DNA of 64,000 bases, taken from the NCBI GenBank assembly GCA_039707465.1, contig CM077646.1:78702715-78766714 (forward strand), in the 5' to 3' direction. Below are positions 12,175 through 22,496 of the stretch, one piece after another (position 1 is the first letter of the stretch; each line of letters opens with the position of its first letter). The notes under the pieces are model-generated. The model made no database searches, had not been told where the DNA came from, and worked only from the letters and a program-made list of their open reading frames with translations. The translations under genes and the position numbers were made by a program. The DNA comes from Rhabdophis nuchalis. Lineage: Eukaryota; Chordata; Lepidosauria; Squamata; Natricidae.

Positions 12175-12747
12175 AATGTCTTCATAACTGGGGATGGAAA
12201 GAACATCAGGCCTGGGTGACTTCTGGCCAATTCCTCTGTTACAGCCTGACCTGCAATGCAGAATGCTTTTGAAGAGGATCAGATAAGGGGAGACTCACAT
12301 ATAAGCCACCTAAAGTTTTCAGAAAACAAGCAGGATACAAAGTGAATGAGTGCAAAATACAATTTGCAGCCACTATGGTCCTCTTACCCACCAAACCCGG
12401 TGCAGTTGTTCCTGTCAGCAAATTCATAGTGCTCAAGCATAAAGCAGCCACATCCTTTGGAAGGCTTGACATGGTTGATTCAAAGCCGCTCTTGACTGAT
12501 ATATAAACACCGCTATTTTGCTTTGATGATGGGTATAGTGGAAATATTATCTGAGCAGCAAAAATGTTCAGAGAAGAGCCTTGAAGCAACTCCGTGCACC
12601 TTCTAAAAGTGCAGCTGCTTTAATGATTTGAGATGCTTTCTTTGTACATCAATTGAATGATTTGCCCATCTTATCTGTATCGTAATCTCTTTCTTTAGGT
12701 ACGGAAATCTACTCACTTGCAGCTTTCCTTTGCTATAATAATGTATC
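12175..12747. other. Intron 1, nothing recognised
   Basis: No gene. A 116-codon minus-strand frame (12239-12589) has no recognisable similarity. Confidence 0.5.
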
Positions 12748-12755
12748 TCCTAAGG

Positions 12756-13120
12756 CAAACCTATGGCACGGGTGCCGCAGGTGGCACGCGGAACCATTTC
12801 TTAGGGCACGCGAGGCGTTGCCCTGTCAGCTCCAGCGCACATGTGTGCACTGGCCAGCTGATTTAGGCCTCTTTTGAGGCCATTTTTCGCCCTCTGGAAG
12901 CTTCAGGGTAGCTCCTAAAGCCTCTGGAGGTGGGGGGGGAGGCTGTTTTCACCCTCCCCAGGCTCCTAGAAAGCCTCTGGTGCCTGGGGGGCGGGGCGGG
13001 AAAGCATGCAAAAAGCAGGGTGGCGTGCACATAGCATTATGGGTGTGGCACGCCCATGCAGGACTCCCCTGCGCTACCCCCGCTTTTGGCACGTGAGCCA
13101 AAAAAGGTTAGCCATCACTG
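12756..13120. mobile_element. Non-autonomous hAT (CAGTGATGGC family)
   Basis: It ends AAAAGGTTAGCCATCACTG. The 5' end has lost part of its terminus and begins CAAACCTATGGCAC. The flanks TCCTAAGG (12748-12755) and CCCTAAGG (13121-13128) are an 8-bp duplication with one mismatch. The core has the CTGGCCAGCTG and CCTCCCCAGGCT motifs shared with 40864-41377. Confidence 0.85.
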
Positions 13121-13145
13121 CCCTAAGGCCTTTGATTGTTTAGAT

Positions 13146-13667
13146 CAGGGGTCAGCAAACTTAAACGCTCGAAAAGCCACAAAGCAGAGGTGGTATTCTG
13201 CTGGTTTGCACCGGTTTGGGTAAACCGATAGTGGCAGCAGCGTGAAGCGTGCCCACCAAAGTTGACATCATCACGGACCACCTGCACATGCTCAGATGTG
13301 CCGCACATGCTCCTGCTACCGAACCGGTAGCAAAGATAAGAGGATTTCATATCTGCCCCAAAGGTCGTAACCAGAAGCTCCTCATTCATATCTGGAGCTG
13401 ATCAGAAGTCCGGTTTCTCCACCATAGAGTGTCCTCCTAGCGTGGTGTCCTTTTTCCTCTACCTGTCCTAACCGAAAGCCCTATCGATTGTGGAGCTAAC
13501 TGGAAAACCCATCCCTTGCCATAGAGTCTCCTCCTGCCATGCCCTGCTTCCACCTCCCCCAACCGGAAGTTCCTCTCAAAATTGTGGTGCCGACTGCTGA
13601 CAGGGAGCTGCAGCAGAGGGATGGAAGAGCCACATGCAGTTCCAGAGCCGCAGGTTGGTGACCCTTG
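13146..13667. mobile_element. hAT element (CAGGGGTCAGCAAACTT) with a nested hAT
   Basis: It starts CAGGGGTCAGCAAACTT and ends GGTTGGTGACCCTTG. It is flanked by a perfect 8-bp duplication GTTTAGAT (13138-13145 and 13668-13675). A second hAT of another family sits inside at 13185-13355. The rest is non-coding. Confidence 0.88.
13185..13355. mobile_element. Nested non-autonomous hAT
   Basis: It starts CAGAGGTGGTATTCTGCTGG, carries GAACCGGTAGCAAAGATAAG near the 3' end, and ends ATTTCATATCTG. The flanks CCACAAAG (13177-13184) and CCCCAAAG (13356-13363) differ at one base. It inserted into the older element at 13146-13667. Confidence 0.82.
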
Positions 13668-13675
13668 GTTTAGAT

Positions 13676-14944
13676 AATGCCAGAATGTAGAACATAGTGG
13701 AAATATTGATTATGCCAGAAAACTGGATTATTCCTCTGAGGAATCTATACCACGAGCAAGAAGCAGCTATGAGTCTGGAAGAAGAGAGTGGATGAAGGAG
13801 TGAGACCAGGGTGAATATTGTCCCTGTATCTTTTTAATTTGTACAGTGAATATAAGTGTTGCAGGATTGGTAGATGGAATCAAACATTAAGCATTTGAAA
13901 AATGCATGTAATGCCATTTTATTAGCTGCAGCTAAAGATGTCAAATATCTCACTACAGAAGGTGACATGGAAAGTGCAAAATCAAGGTTAACCTTAAAAT
14001 ATTGGGAAGACAAATTTCTAGTGTTGCACTGCAATGAAGTTTTCCTTGTTGTTAAGGAAAAAAAGGGTAATTATAGCTGAGATTGAAGAAGTGATAATTT
14101 TGTTTAGAAAATTTATGTATTCAGGGTATAAAGAGGGATGGAAAAGAAGAATGAAAAGCATACGTCTATGTTTTCTTTCTTTTCCCGCTTTCTTTTTTTC
14201 TTATTTTTCTTTTAACTTTTTGTATGTTGCATTGAAAATTTTAGATTAATTCTAACAAAGAAGGCAATGGCAGTCTTACATAAAGTATGGATCTGCTTGA
14301 GAATTGATTCCAAAGAATAAATGACGTAAACAAACTTACGTTCCCCGACAATAACACTGGCTGTTACTTATTAGCTCGTAGGTTCTCTACAGATGAAATT
14401 TCTTCTTCTACAGAAGAGAAACACCTGGAGAACTTCTGTAATTTTAATATTCCATACACATAAATCCCGATCTAATAAAAGATTCACTGTGAAAAGCTTT
14501 TTCCTATTGAGATTTGATTCAAGATGTTACAGGATAACATTAGAATTTTTATGAGAAAGTTAGACGCCTTGCAAGTGGGGGGAAATTATTTATTTGTTTA
14601 TTTTAGGGTGGTGATACTTTTCATAGATCTCTTTTATGGTTGTCAGACATACTGAACATTATCCAAAGATAATATGCCAGCTTGATTACGGGGACACGAG
14701 AAATAACTTTTTACAGGTATTGTTCCTTCCAGGAAAAAATATGGCTTCTAGTGAATGACTCTAGTATACTATTTGGCTGTCTGTAGCTGTGCCATGGTTG
14801 GCTGCACATATTTAACAAAAGAGAGGTTATTCGTGCATCAGGTGGAGAATAATGATTAGGACTGAACCATAAGTTCTCCTGGTTTGCTTTTTCCTTCATG
14901 AGTAGTGGGTTCTTGGCCCACTTCCCATTTTTCTTCATGACTGC
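13676..14944. other. Intron 1, nothing recognised
   Basis: AT-rich sequence without a supported gene. The frames at 13834-14249 are short and unconvincing. Confidence 0.5.
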
Positions 14945-15030
14945 TTAGAGCAACTAATTCCATTCCAAGCTGCCCAGAGTTACTATTAGTGAGTGGGAGG
15001 CCATATAAATTTTCTAAATAAATAAATAAA
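14945..15030 (+). mobile_element. LINE 3' tail (L2 type)
   Basis: AAGCTGCCCAGAGTTACTAT...GTGGGAGGCCATATAAATTT followed by (AAAT)n matches the remembered 3' terminus of an L2-type LINE. Only the tail is present. Confidence 0.6.
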
Positions 15031-15403
15031 TTCTCCTCTTGTTTCAGTTACCTATACTTTGTTTCTCTTTGAGCAATTCCACTCAATCAGGAACCACTTC
15101 CTGGCTAGCATATGAGACTAAAATATGATATGAGATTACAAACCCGGTCAGGTTTGCTAATGTGCAAATGACTGTAAAAATATATGAATCTGATTCAGAG
15201 CAAGGGAGGTATTTCTTATAGCAATTAGCGATGGAATCCTATCCAGCTAGGCCTCACAATACCAACAGTCCTCTACAGCAATCCAATAATTATGTTCCAA
15301 AGAGGGAGGACTCCCTTTAGGTATATATTAGGACTTTCAGAGAGTTAGAAACAGACTATTTTATATCTTTACTTTATCCATCTTTGGATCCAGCTGGTAC
15401 AGG
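15031..15403. other. Intron 1, nothing recognised
   Basis: No gene or repeat recognised. Confidence 0.45.
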
Positions 15404-15625
15404 AGTGGGTTCCTGTACTGGTTGGTATTGGTTTGCTGCGTGAGTGTGCTCACCGCACATTGCTTGCTCATGCGCAGTTTACTCTAAATTGTTCTGCGCA
15501 TGCGCAGAAACATGCTGGCAACGGCAGAACCAGGGAAGCAGTTTGGGGGTGTGGCCAGCCTGGGCTGCTGCCAGTTCTGCGACCCAGGCCAAATCACCAC
15601 TACCAGTTCGGCAGGCTAGCCTATA
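15404..15625. mobile_element. Decayed hAT element (GTGGGTT family)
   Basis: It contains CAGGAGTGGGTTCCTG at the left, CATGCGCAG motifs in the middle and CACTACCAGTTCGGCAGGC at the right. This is the arrangement of the CAGTGGTGGG hAT copies elsewhere, but without clear target duplications. The right boundary is uncertain. Confidence 0.55.
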
Positions 15626-15639
15626 GTCTGAAGCTAAAT

Positions 15640-15835
15640 TGTTTTAATTGGTTTTTAAGGGAAATAGTTTTAATGACTTTATAAATTTTAGCACAGGGAT
15701 AATAATTTAATTTGGTTTTAAATTTTGTAAATGGTTATGTTTATGTGTTTTTAATTTCCTGTGCACCACCCCGAGTCCCTTCTGGGAAAGGGAGCGGTCT
15801 ATAAATCTAGTAAAGTAAGTAAAGTAAGTAACCCA
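15640..15835 (+). mobile_element. L2-type LINE 3' tail
   Basis: The 3' UTR ends GTGCACCACCCCGAGTCCC...GAGCGGTCTATAAAT followed by a GTAAGTAA-like tail, a diverged version of the L2 terminus seen at 30540 and 48350. Confidence 0.7.
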
Positions 15836-16003
15836 TCTCTGAGCTGATAGCAGATTTCCAGAACCTCTGGCACCCTTTCATAACACCTCCAGCTGATCCT
15901 GTCAACATGCAATGTTGTTCCTGAACCAAAATCTGTGAAGCAGGACCCAAAGCACCAAACTACCTTCTCTTCCTTGTGGACTAGTGCTTATCATTAAATT
16001 AAA

Positions 16004-17084
16004 TCTGTCTATATAAATAAAAATGTAACAAGAGTTTGTTCAAAACCGCTTATCTCTGAAAGTACTGCACTGATAGCTTCCAAATGTTCACACAACGTTC
16101 CTTTCAAATATGGTACCAATGATATATATAGATTATGTAGATGTCACACCTGTGCCAGGTACACGCAATGGAAATGTAAAAAATGGTAAAAAAGGTAGGT
16201 AGATGGATACAGAGAAAGCAATGGGCCACAGGTATTATGTAATAAAGAATGACATAATACCCTGTCCATAAGATTCAAGGAGAAATACAGTAGGTAGGTA
16301 GGTAGGCAGCTATAGGGATAGAGAGAGGGAGGGAGAAATGCGGTAGGTAGGTAGGTAGAGGGATAGAGAGGGAGACGGAGAAATACAGTAGGTAGGTAGG
16401 TAGGTAGGTAGAGGGAGAAAGTGAGTAGGTAGGTAAGTTGGGGGTTATATGGTGGTTGTGTGCATGTGTTTGTGCAGGTACACACAACGGAAATGTAAAA
16501 AATTGTTTAAGAGGTTAGGTAGATGGCTACAGAGAGAGCAGTGGGCCACAGGTATTATGTCATCCTTTATGACATAAAATATTCTGTCCATAGGTAGGTA
16601 GGTAGGTAGGTAGGTAGGTAGGTAGGTAGATAGAGGGAGAAATACAGTAGGTAGGTAGGTAGGTAGGCAGCTATAGGGATAGAGAGGGAGGGAGAAATGC
16701 AGTCGGTAGGTAGGTAGAGGAATAGAGGGAGAAATACAGTAGGTAGGTAGTTAGGTAGGCAGCTATAGGGATAGAGAGGGAGGGAGAAATGCAGTAGGCA
16801 GGTAGGTAGGTAGAGGGATAGAGGGAGAAATACAGTAGGTAGGTAGGTAAGTAAGTAGGTAGAGGGATAGAGAGGGAGAAATACGGTAGGTAGGTAGAGG
16901 GTTAGAGAGGGAGAGGGAGATATACAGTAGGTAGGTAGGTAGAGGGAGAGAGGGAAAAAGGGAGTAGGTAAGTTATACGGTGGTTGTGTGTACGTGTTTG
17001 TGTGTGCAGGTGTAGATCTACACACAGATTGGTTGGCCATTTAACCAGACTGGGCCACAGCAACGCGTGGCCGGGAACGGCTAG
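16004..17084 (+). mobile_element. Non-autonomous Helitron with internal GGTA satellite
   Basis: The left end (16004-16025, TCTGTCTATATAAATAAAAA) and right end (AACGCGTGGCCGGGAACGGCTAG, 17062-17084, followed by T) match Helitron termini: a 5' TC, a 3' CTAG before a host T, and a short GCCG...CGGC hairpin just inside the 3' end. There are no inverted repeats or target duplications, as expected. Most of the interior (16285-16975) is tandem GGTA-based satellite. No Rep/helicase frame is present. The 5' nucleotide could instead be 16008. Confidence 0.75.
16285..16975. repeat. GGTA microsatellite/minisatellite array
   Basis: Blocks of (GGTA)3-9 alternate with GAGGGATAGAGAGGGAGAAATACAGTA-like spacers. 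A larger unit containing GGCAGCTATAGGGATAGAG recurs near 16307, 16668 and 16757. A segment with AATGTAAAAAAT and GTGGGCCACAGGTATTATGT occurs twice (about 16150-16270 and 16480-16595), so the array grew by duplicating a unit of about 330 bp. The minus strand stays open through it as a repetitive PTYL-rich frame that is not a gene. Confidence 0.9.
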
Positions 17085-17349
17085 TGATTAATATTAAATC
17101 TCCAGGCAGAAAGTTAGAGAATGGGGCTAAGGAGTGTGAGTGCAAGTACGAGTGTGCCTTTCAGGAATTGTTGACTTCTTGGAACTGCATGGACTAGTCC
17201 TAGCATTGATGATGATACCTAGTTTGGGTAATGAAACATCTGCAAGAAAACAACCAAGCTGGGAAAGCACCAAAAACACCCCTCTTTTCAACCCAGAGCT
17301 CCCAATATTCTCCTTTATTAGTGCATGTACTAGTCCATGCAGTTTTCTT
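17085..17349. repeat. Dispersed repeat with inverted repeat arms
   Basis: Perfect 16-bp inverted arms lie at 17183-17198 and 17329-17344 (AACTGCATGGACTAGT and its complement). The interior resembles a squamate dispersed repeat I cannot name. No gene. Confidence 0.45.
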
Positions 17350-17515
17350 GGCAAGATTTCCAAAATAGTTTGTCTTGCCTTCTTCCTAAGTTGAAAGAGC
17401 ATGACTGGCCCTTAGGCATGAAGTCAAACTTAGACTTCATGCCTAAGGCGATACTAGAAGTCTTTCACTCTCTAGCCTCATGCCTTAACCGCTACACCAA
17501 TTTGACTCTCAAGGA
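17350..17515 (-). mobile_element. tRNA/CORE-type SINE, rearranged
   Basis: On the minus strand it begins TTGGTGTAGCGGTTAAGGC (A-box region, complement of about 17490-17511), has a B-box-like CTTCTAGTATCGCC, and ends with GGCCAGTCATGCTC, the part shared with 30075-30125. A perfect palindrome with 16-bp arms (17410-17448) interrupts it where the family normally has a single CTTAGGCATGAA segment. Confidence 0.6.
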
Positions 17516-17529
17516 GTACTTTGGGCTAA

Positions 17530-19054
17530 GGTTTTTCAATCTCAAGACTGTAGCAGCAGTGGCAGTCCCACTCTTCTGCATTTAAGATGAGTTCTTTTTG
17601 AAGACTACCTTAAGATTTGCTTAAAATAAGAGGCAATTTATAGATGGGTTAAATAAAACTGAATAAAAAGATTGGCTGCTGCATGGAGCAAAGACTACTG
17701 TAAAGGAAGACAAAGAGCCATGCCAAAAAGGAAAACATGTTGCTGAGATGGTACAGAATTTGCATGTCCTTTTGGTTACTGATTTCTCAAAGGGCTCATT
17801 TCTTTTGCTCACTAATTTCTCATTCTGTTACTTATTCAATGCTAGGACAATCATAAAAAAAAAAAAAGAAACCTTGCAAAAGGAATCCCTCCCTTCTTTT
17901 GCCCCTCCCCCCCCTCAAGGCAAGACCTTTGGTACTGAGAAAAAGCCAGTGCTGTGGCACAGTATTCGCCTACCTTACAAATTTAGTAGTTACTGAGCAA
18001 AATCCAGGAGAATTGGACTAATTCTCTAGCATCCCTAGGCCTGATTTAATAGTGCTATTTGGTGAACAAAATAACTTTCCCCAGGCAGTGCTGCTTTTGG
18101 CTAGCATTGCCTGTTCACACAGCCAGCCATTTGCTAATTCTTTAATGTTAATTGAGTGTTCAACACTTTTTCCCCTTTGAAAGAAACTTTGCCCATTGTT
18201 CCTGTTTGTTTTTCAAAGGAGGACAAGAATATTAGGTGAAATTCTTAGGACAGGGATGAGAATTTCTTGCATGAATGTGGTTAGCTTATCTTTTATGACA
18301 CACTTTCCCTGCCTGAGTGGGATGCCAGATCCCGACAACATGAAGACAAACTTCTCATGTTTTATTTATATAACTTTCAATTTCCATCAAAAAGTGATCT
18401 GGGTGCAGTTATTTTTAAACAATCACCATCCACATATTTGTTGTAGAATTCATCACAATAACATTGATAATATAATAACAATAATACTTAACATCTTCTC
18501 TCCACATATTTCCTCTTTTTATGTCTCCTTCTTTCTAACTTCTGTTTTCTAGCCAGACAAACTTCTTAAGGGCAGGAAGTGGAAAAAATTGCAGAGCAGG
18601 GAGATGACATTATTCAACAGACTTCAAAAAGCCCCTCTTTTCTTTGTTTGCTTGCTTGTTTTTAATTTTCAGAATCAGGCTGCTAAAATTCTCGTGATAA
18701 ATTTCGGGAAGTTGGTGCTGAAATTGGTTTTTGGATTCTAGTGGGAAAATAAAGTATGCTTATAATGACAAGAAATGGAAATCTTGAAAATTGGGAGGTA
18801 TGGTTAGAAATCATGCCCCATTACGTTGTATCATGGTAACATTATACTGTTCCATAATGGTCCTTGTTTTAGTCTTAATGAACTTAATGAAGTAGGGAAA
18901 ATAAATGTTGCCTGTTGTGGAAAAAAGACTTCTTGGCCTTCAATAGAATGGTTGCTATACAGTAGATAAGGAATAAAAAGAAATAACCAGCAGTTGAAGT
19001 TTTAAAACAGTGCAAAAGCTTTACCAAAGTTCTACATTAGTCTTAACTCATCTT
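17530..19054. other. Intron 1, nothing recognised
   Basis: AT-rich sequence with no gene. It includes a poly-A run near 17857-17869. Confidence 0.5.
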
Positions 19055-19270
19055 GAGGAAAAAAGATCCAAAGGTGCCTTTTTTTCAAGAGGCAGTTGGA
19101 CTTTCTGGTTTTGCTTTGAAGACTTCTGCTTCCCATCCAAGAAACTTCTTCACCTCATCCAAGAAGCTTCTTGGATGAGAAGAAGAACATCTTCAAAGAC
19201 AAACCAGAAAGTTCTGTTGCCTTTTGAAGGGAAAAAAAACACCTTTGAGAGAACTATGACCTGAATGACT
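19055..19270 (+). repeat. Stem-loop dispersed repeat (AAGCTTCTTGGATGAG)
   Basis: The sequence CATCCAAGAAACTTCTTCACCTC ... AGAAGCTTCTTGGATGAGAAG forms an inverted repeat around 19130-19175. Longer arms (GACTTTCTGG and CCAGAAAGTTC; AGGTGCCTTTTTTTCAAGAGGCA and TGCCTTTTGAAGGGAAAAAA) extend it. It closely resembles a palindromic repeat common in squamates, possibly an end of a Penelope-like element. That assignment is from memory. Confidence 0.55.
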
Positions 19271-21654
19271 GAGAATCTCCATAGACATTGAGGAAAAAGG
19301 AGAAAAACAAACACCTAAACTGCAGATGAACATTTCTGGAGAATCAGAGAAAGGTTATGGAGCAGTCTTGCTGACTACATTAGACTGGCGTCTGTCTGTC
19401 TGTCTGTCTGTCTATCTCTCTCTCCTGCCCCTACCACCACCATCCTCTCTCGGAACCTGCTTGAACTCTACTTGATAGTTAGTAGCTGCACTGAAACTTT
19501 CAATTCCTAGGAAGATAACATTTTCAGCCTGCTTAGTAGTCCCTACACGGAGCTGATTTTTTAAATGATTATCACCTTATATTATTGTCAAATGTTAGTT
19601 TTGGAAACATTTGTTTCCAATCATTTTTCTTTATCAATTACACTAAAACTAGAGACTGTTCAGAAGATTTTCAATATAATCAATAGGCTTGCCATCAGAT
19701 GGCCACAGAGGCAATAGTTCATGGCACTGAGTGGCCCTCCTGCTACTTTTCCCCTACTTAGTATAGAACTGTGGCCTGCCTAGGTGTAGATACAAAAGCT
19801 TTCCAGAGTTTCTGAACTTATTATCCATGTTACTAGCTAAGCAACGTGTAGAGGTGAATCTTAAAATCCAGAAAGCAAAGCAGGCAGCTGTTTGATTTCC
19901 AGATGTTGGAAATACATGACAGGAATAACAATCACCATGATTCCTTGCCAATGAGTGTTGCAGAAACATCTAGATAACAATTGAAGAAAAAGTTGGAATG
20001 TTTTATAGCCCGAGACAGCAGAACAATGTGTTTAGCAGAAAGACTGTGCCTCATCAGTCAAATTTTAAGATCTGGAGTATCTGTTCCAGCAATAGTTACT
20101 ATTCTTTGTAACCATCTGCAGATATCTATATGCAGTAGATAAGTAAATAAACTAAAATTTGCATGAACAGTCTGCAGAGAATGGGAGAAAATTAGTTTCT
20201 GCCTGCAACTGCTGCTGATTTTTTATCACTCCATTCTGATCCATGCCGTTCTTGTGCATTGACACAGATATTCTGTGAGATCAGCTTGTATGAATGGATG
20301 ACAAGTTATAACTAATTTAGGAGGAATGAGATCAATTACCATCATTTCAGCACCTTTTTCTTTACTCCTATCCAAGGTATTTCCTCAAAGATGCATCATC
20401 CTGTTTTTATGGCAACTAAAATTTAGTGAATTAATGTGGAGAAAATATCTCCGTTCCCAAATTAGGTCTACATTTTTAAAGCAAGAAAGCAATATCCTTG
20501 TTTCTTACAAATTTACTTTCAGCCCTATTATCTGCCTGTTTGAAGTACAGGCATTTCAGACTTCAATAAATACTTTATTTTCTTTTGATTTACTTTTTCA
20601 TAGAAGGCAAGGCAGGATATGGCATTATAAAATTATCCTTGGTGGCAATGGGACAAAAATCAGAGTGAAGAACATGCTGATCTATGTTAATTACAAAATA
20701 AAATAAAGAGAACAGTTTACACCTTTTCCATGAGTAATTCAGATTTGCAAATGCTGTGCTTATTCTGGCAATTTCCATTACTCCCTATTTTTAACTAGGA
20801 AATAACAGTCAAAGTGGAACGATATAACACCTTTAGTTTCTTTTAATTAGATTGCCTCTTTATCTGAGATGTTAGGAATCACTGTTTGCAGGGCTGGTGC
20901 TCAATGTGTTGATATAAGGCTTTCGTTGCTATCTTTGAAGAAGCTGTAATTTTTTTTTAAAATCTGGCAAATTCTCAAAGTATTGAGAGGACTCAATAAC
21001 TTACAGATCTACGAGGGAGAGCAATAGTTTATTTAATCAAATCTGGAATTGAAATAAATGAGAAAATGTAGCCACTGGAACAAATCTCCAGTAGTTAGAA
21101 AATAACATAAAGATACAATAAAAAGTGTTTGCAAAATTTTTGTGTACTTTGATTCTAAGGCAGAGTGCAAATCTCTCCTGGAGTCAGACCATGGAGCTCA
21201 GGAACTTTCTTAAGCACTTAAGAAGTTACAAGTGTGCAAAGCCAGGTGCTCCCCCCTCCCTCCCTCCCTTCAGGGGGGGCTTAAGTTACAGGGAGAATAT
21301 ATTTGCCCTGAATTTTAGGAGGATCTTCTTAGTGGCTTATGGAAATGGTACAGACTGTTCATGGTCTTGCCAAATGGATGCCACAGAGAGCAGAAAACGC
21401 GAGTGCTGGGAATGCTTTCAAAATAATTCAGAGGAAGCATTTGAGCCTAGCGTGAGAGCCATGCAGGCCTCCCTGCTCTGCTGTCTATTTCAAATAGGCC
21501 AATTTCTTTAAAATAGCCTGAAAAAGATTGTGACTATTTTAGGAGTCACATTAACTTTCATTAGTTGACTTCTTCTAGAAACCACAACTCTTTTCATACT
21601 CCCAGGCTGTAAGTTGCAAATAAGTGCCAGAGCGTGGTTTCAGATCCTTTTATT
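19271..21654. other. Intron 1, nothing recognised
   Basis: No supported gene. A (GTCT)n run lies at about 19390-19415. Frames of 126-128 codons (20326-20706 and 21125-21511) resemble no protein I recognise and lack coding features. Confidence 0.5.
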
Positions 21655-21790
21655 TTACAGAGCAACAGAATCATAAACTTGGAAGAGAATTTGTAGGTCA
21701 TTGAATCAACATGCCTGCTAAGTGCAGAAAACCAAATTAAAGTCGCCGTATCAGCTCTTCCTAAACGCATCCATTGAAAGGAGTTCACCC
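21655..21790 (-). mobile_element. Old CR1 3' remnant
   Basis: ACAGAATCATAAACTTGGAAGAGAATTTGTAGGTCATTGAATC resembles the reverse complement of an ancient CR1/L2 3' end. It is strongly diverged. Confidence 0.45.
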
Positions 21791-21855
21791 CCTCATTGGA
21801 TAATAGATTCCACTGTGAATTGCTTTTACAATTGGAAATGTATTATTTTCCAGGA

Positions 21856-21961
21856 GGAAGTCAGCATCTATGCTGGGTAAGACTGCTGTGCTCTCATTGG
21901 AGGCTGAGTCTGGGCAAAGTCTTTTAGTCCCGCCTTCTGGACAGACACGCCCAGTTTCAAT
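21856..21961 (+). repeat. DIRS left inverted terminal repeat
   Basis: 106 bp from GGAAGTCAGCATC to CCCAGTTTCAAT. It equals the reverse complement of 27549-27654 with no mismatch by eye. Confidence 0.95.
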
Positions 21962-22496
21962 TCAGCCTAGCTCCGAGGCACACGCGTCTTTCTGCAGCTG
22001 CTGGATTTTCGTTGGAAAACTCTTTTATTGAAAACTAGAGGTACAGGGGACTGTAAACTAAGCGCCTTGACTGCTATTGAAGCAGCGCGCTCTATCTGCG
22101 GGCCTCTAAGCCCTTTCCTGGGCTCGTAGGCTGCCGCTTTGCTTGTGTGGGCCTGGGAAGAGGCCCTGGGCTACCGGAGGAGCCCGCCGGTCCGGGAGAA
22201 CGCCCCGCCGCTCCCGGAGGGTCGAGCGGCGACCCACGTCGTCCGGGGGGCCTGGGGAGCGACCCATCTTCCCCCCCCCCGGCCGCGGAGCGTCCCGGTG
22301 AGGCCGCCGAAGCCTGGGATCGCGCCGGGCCTTTTGAGGCCTAGTCGGCAGGCTCTTCGGCCTGCAAGGCGCGCGGAGCGCGTGGGGGCTGGCGCCAGGA
22401 GGCTGCGGCGTGGGTGGAACCGGCTTCCGCAGGGTCCTAAAGAGAGGCCTGTTTTTTTCCTGCAGCTTTATATTTCCTTTCTCTGCATTGGGAGCT
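21962..22496 (+). other. DIRS 5' untranslated leader
   Basis: GC-rich leader between the left repeat and the first ORF, with several CpGs. It probably holds the element's promoter. The gag-like frame is open upstream to 22410, but the ATG at 22497 starts the more protein-like sequence. Confidence 0.6.

Noticed and set aside
16567..17040. 157-codon minus-strand frame rich in PTYL repeats
   Set aside because: Produced entirely by the GGTA satellite, whose unit lacks stops in this frame.
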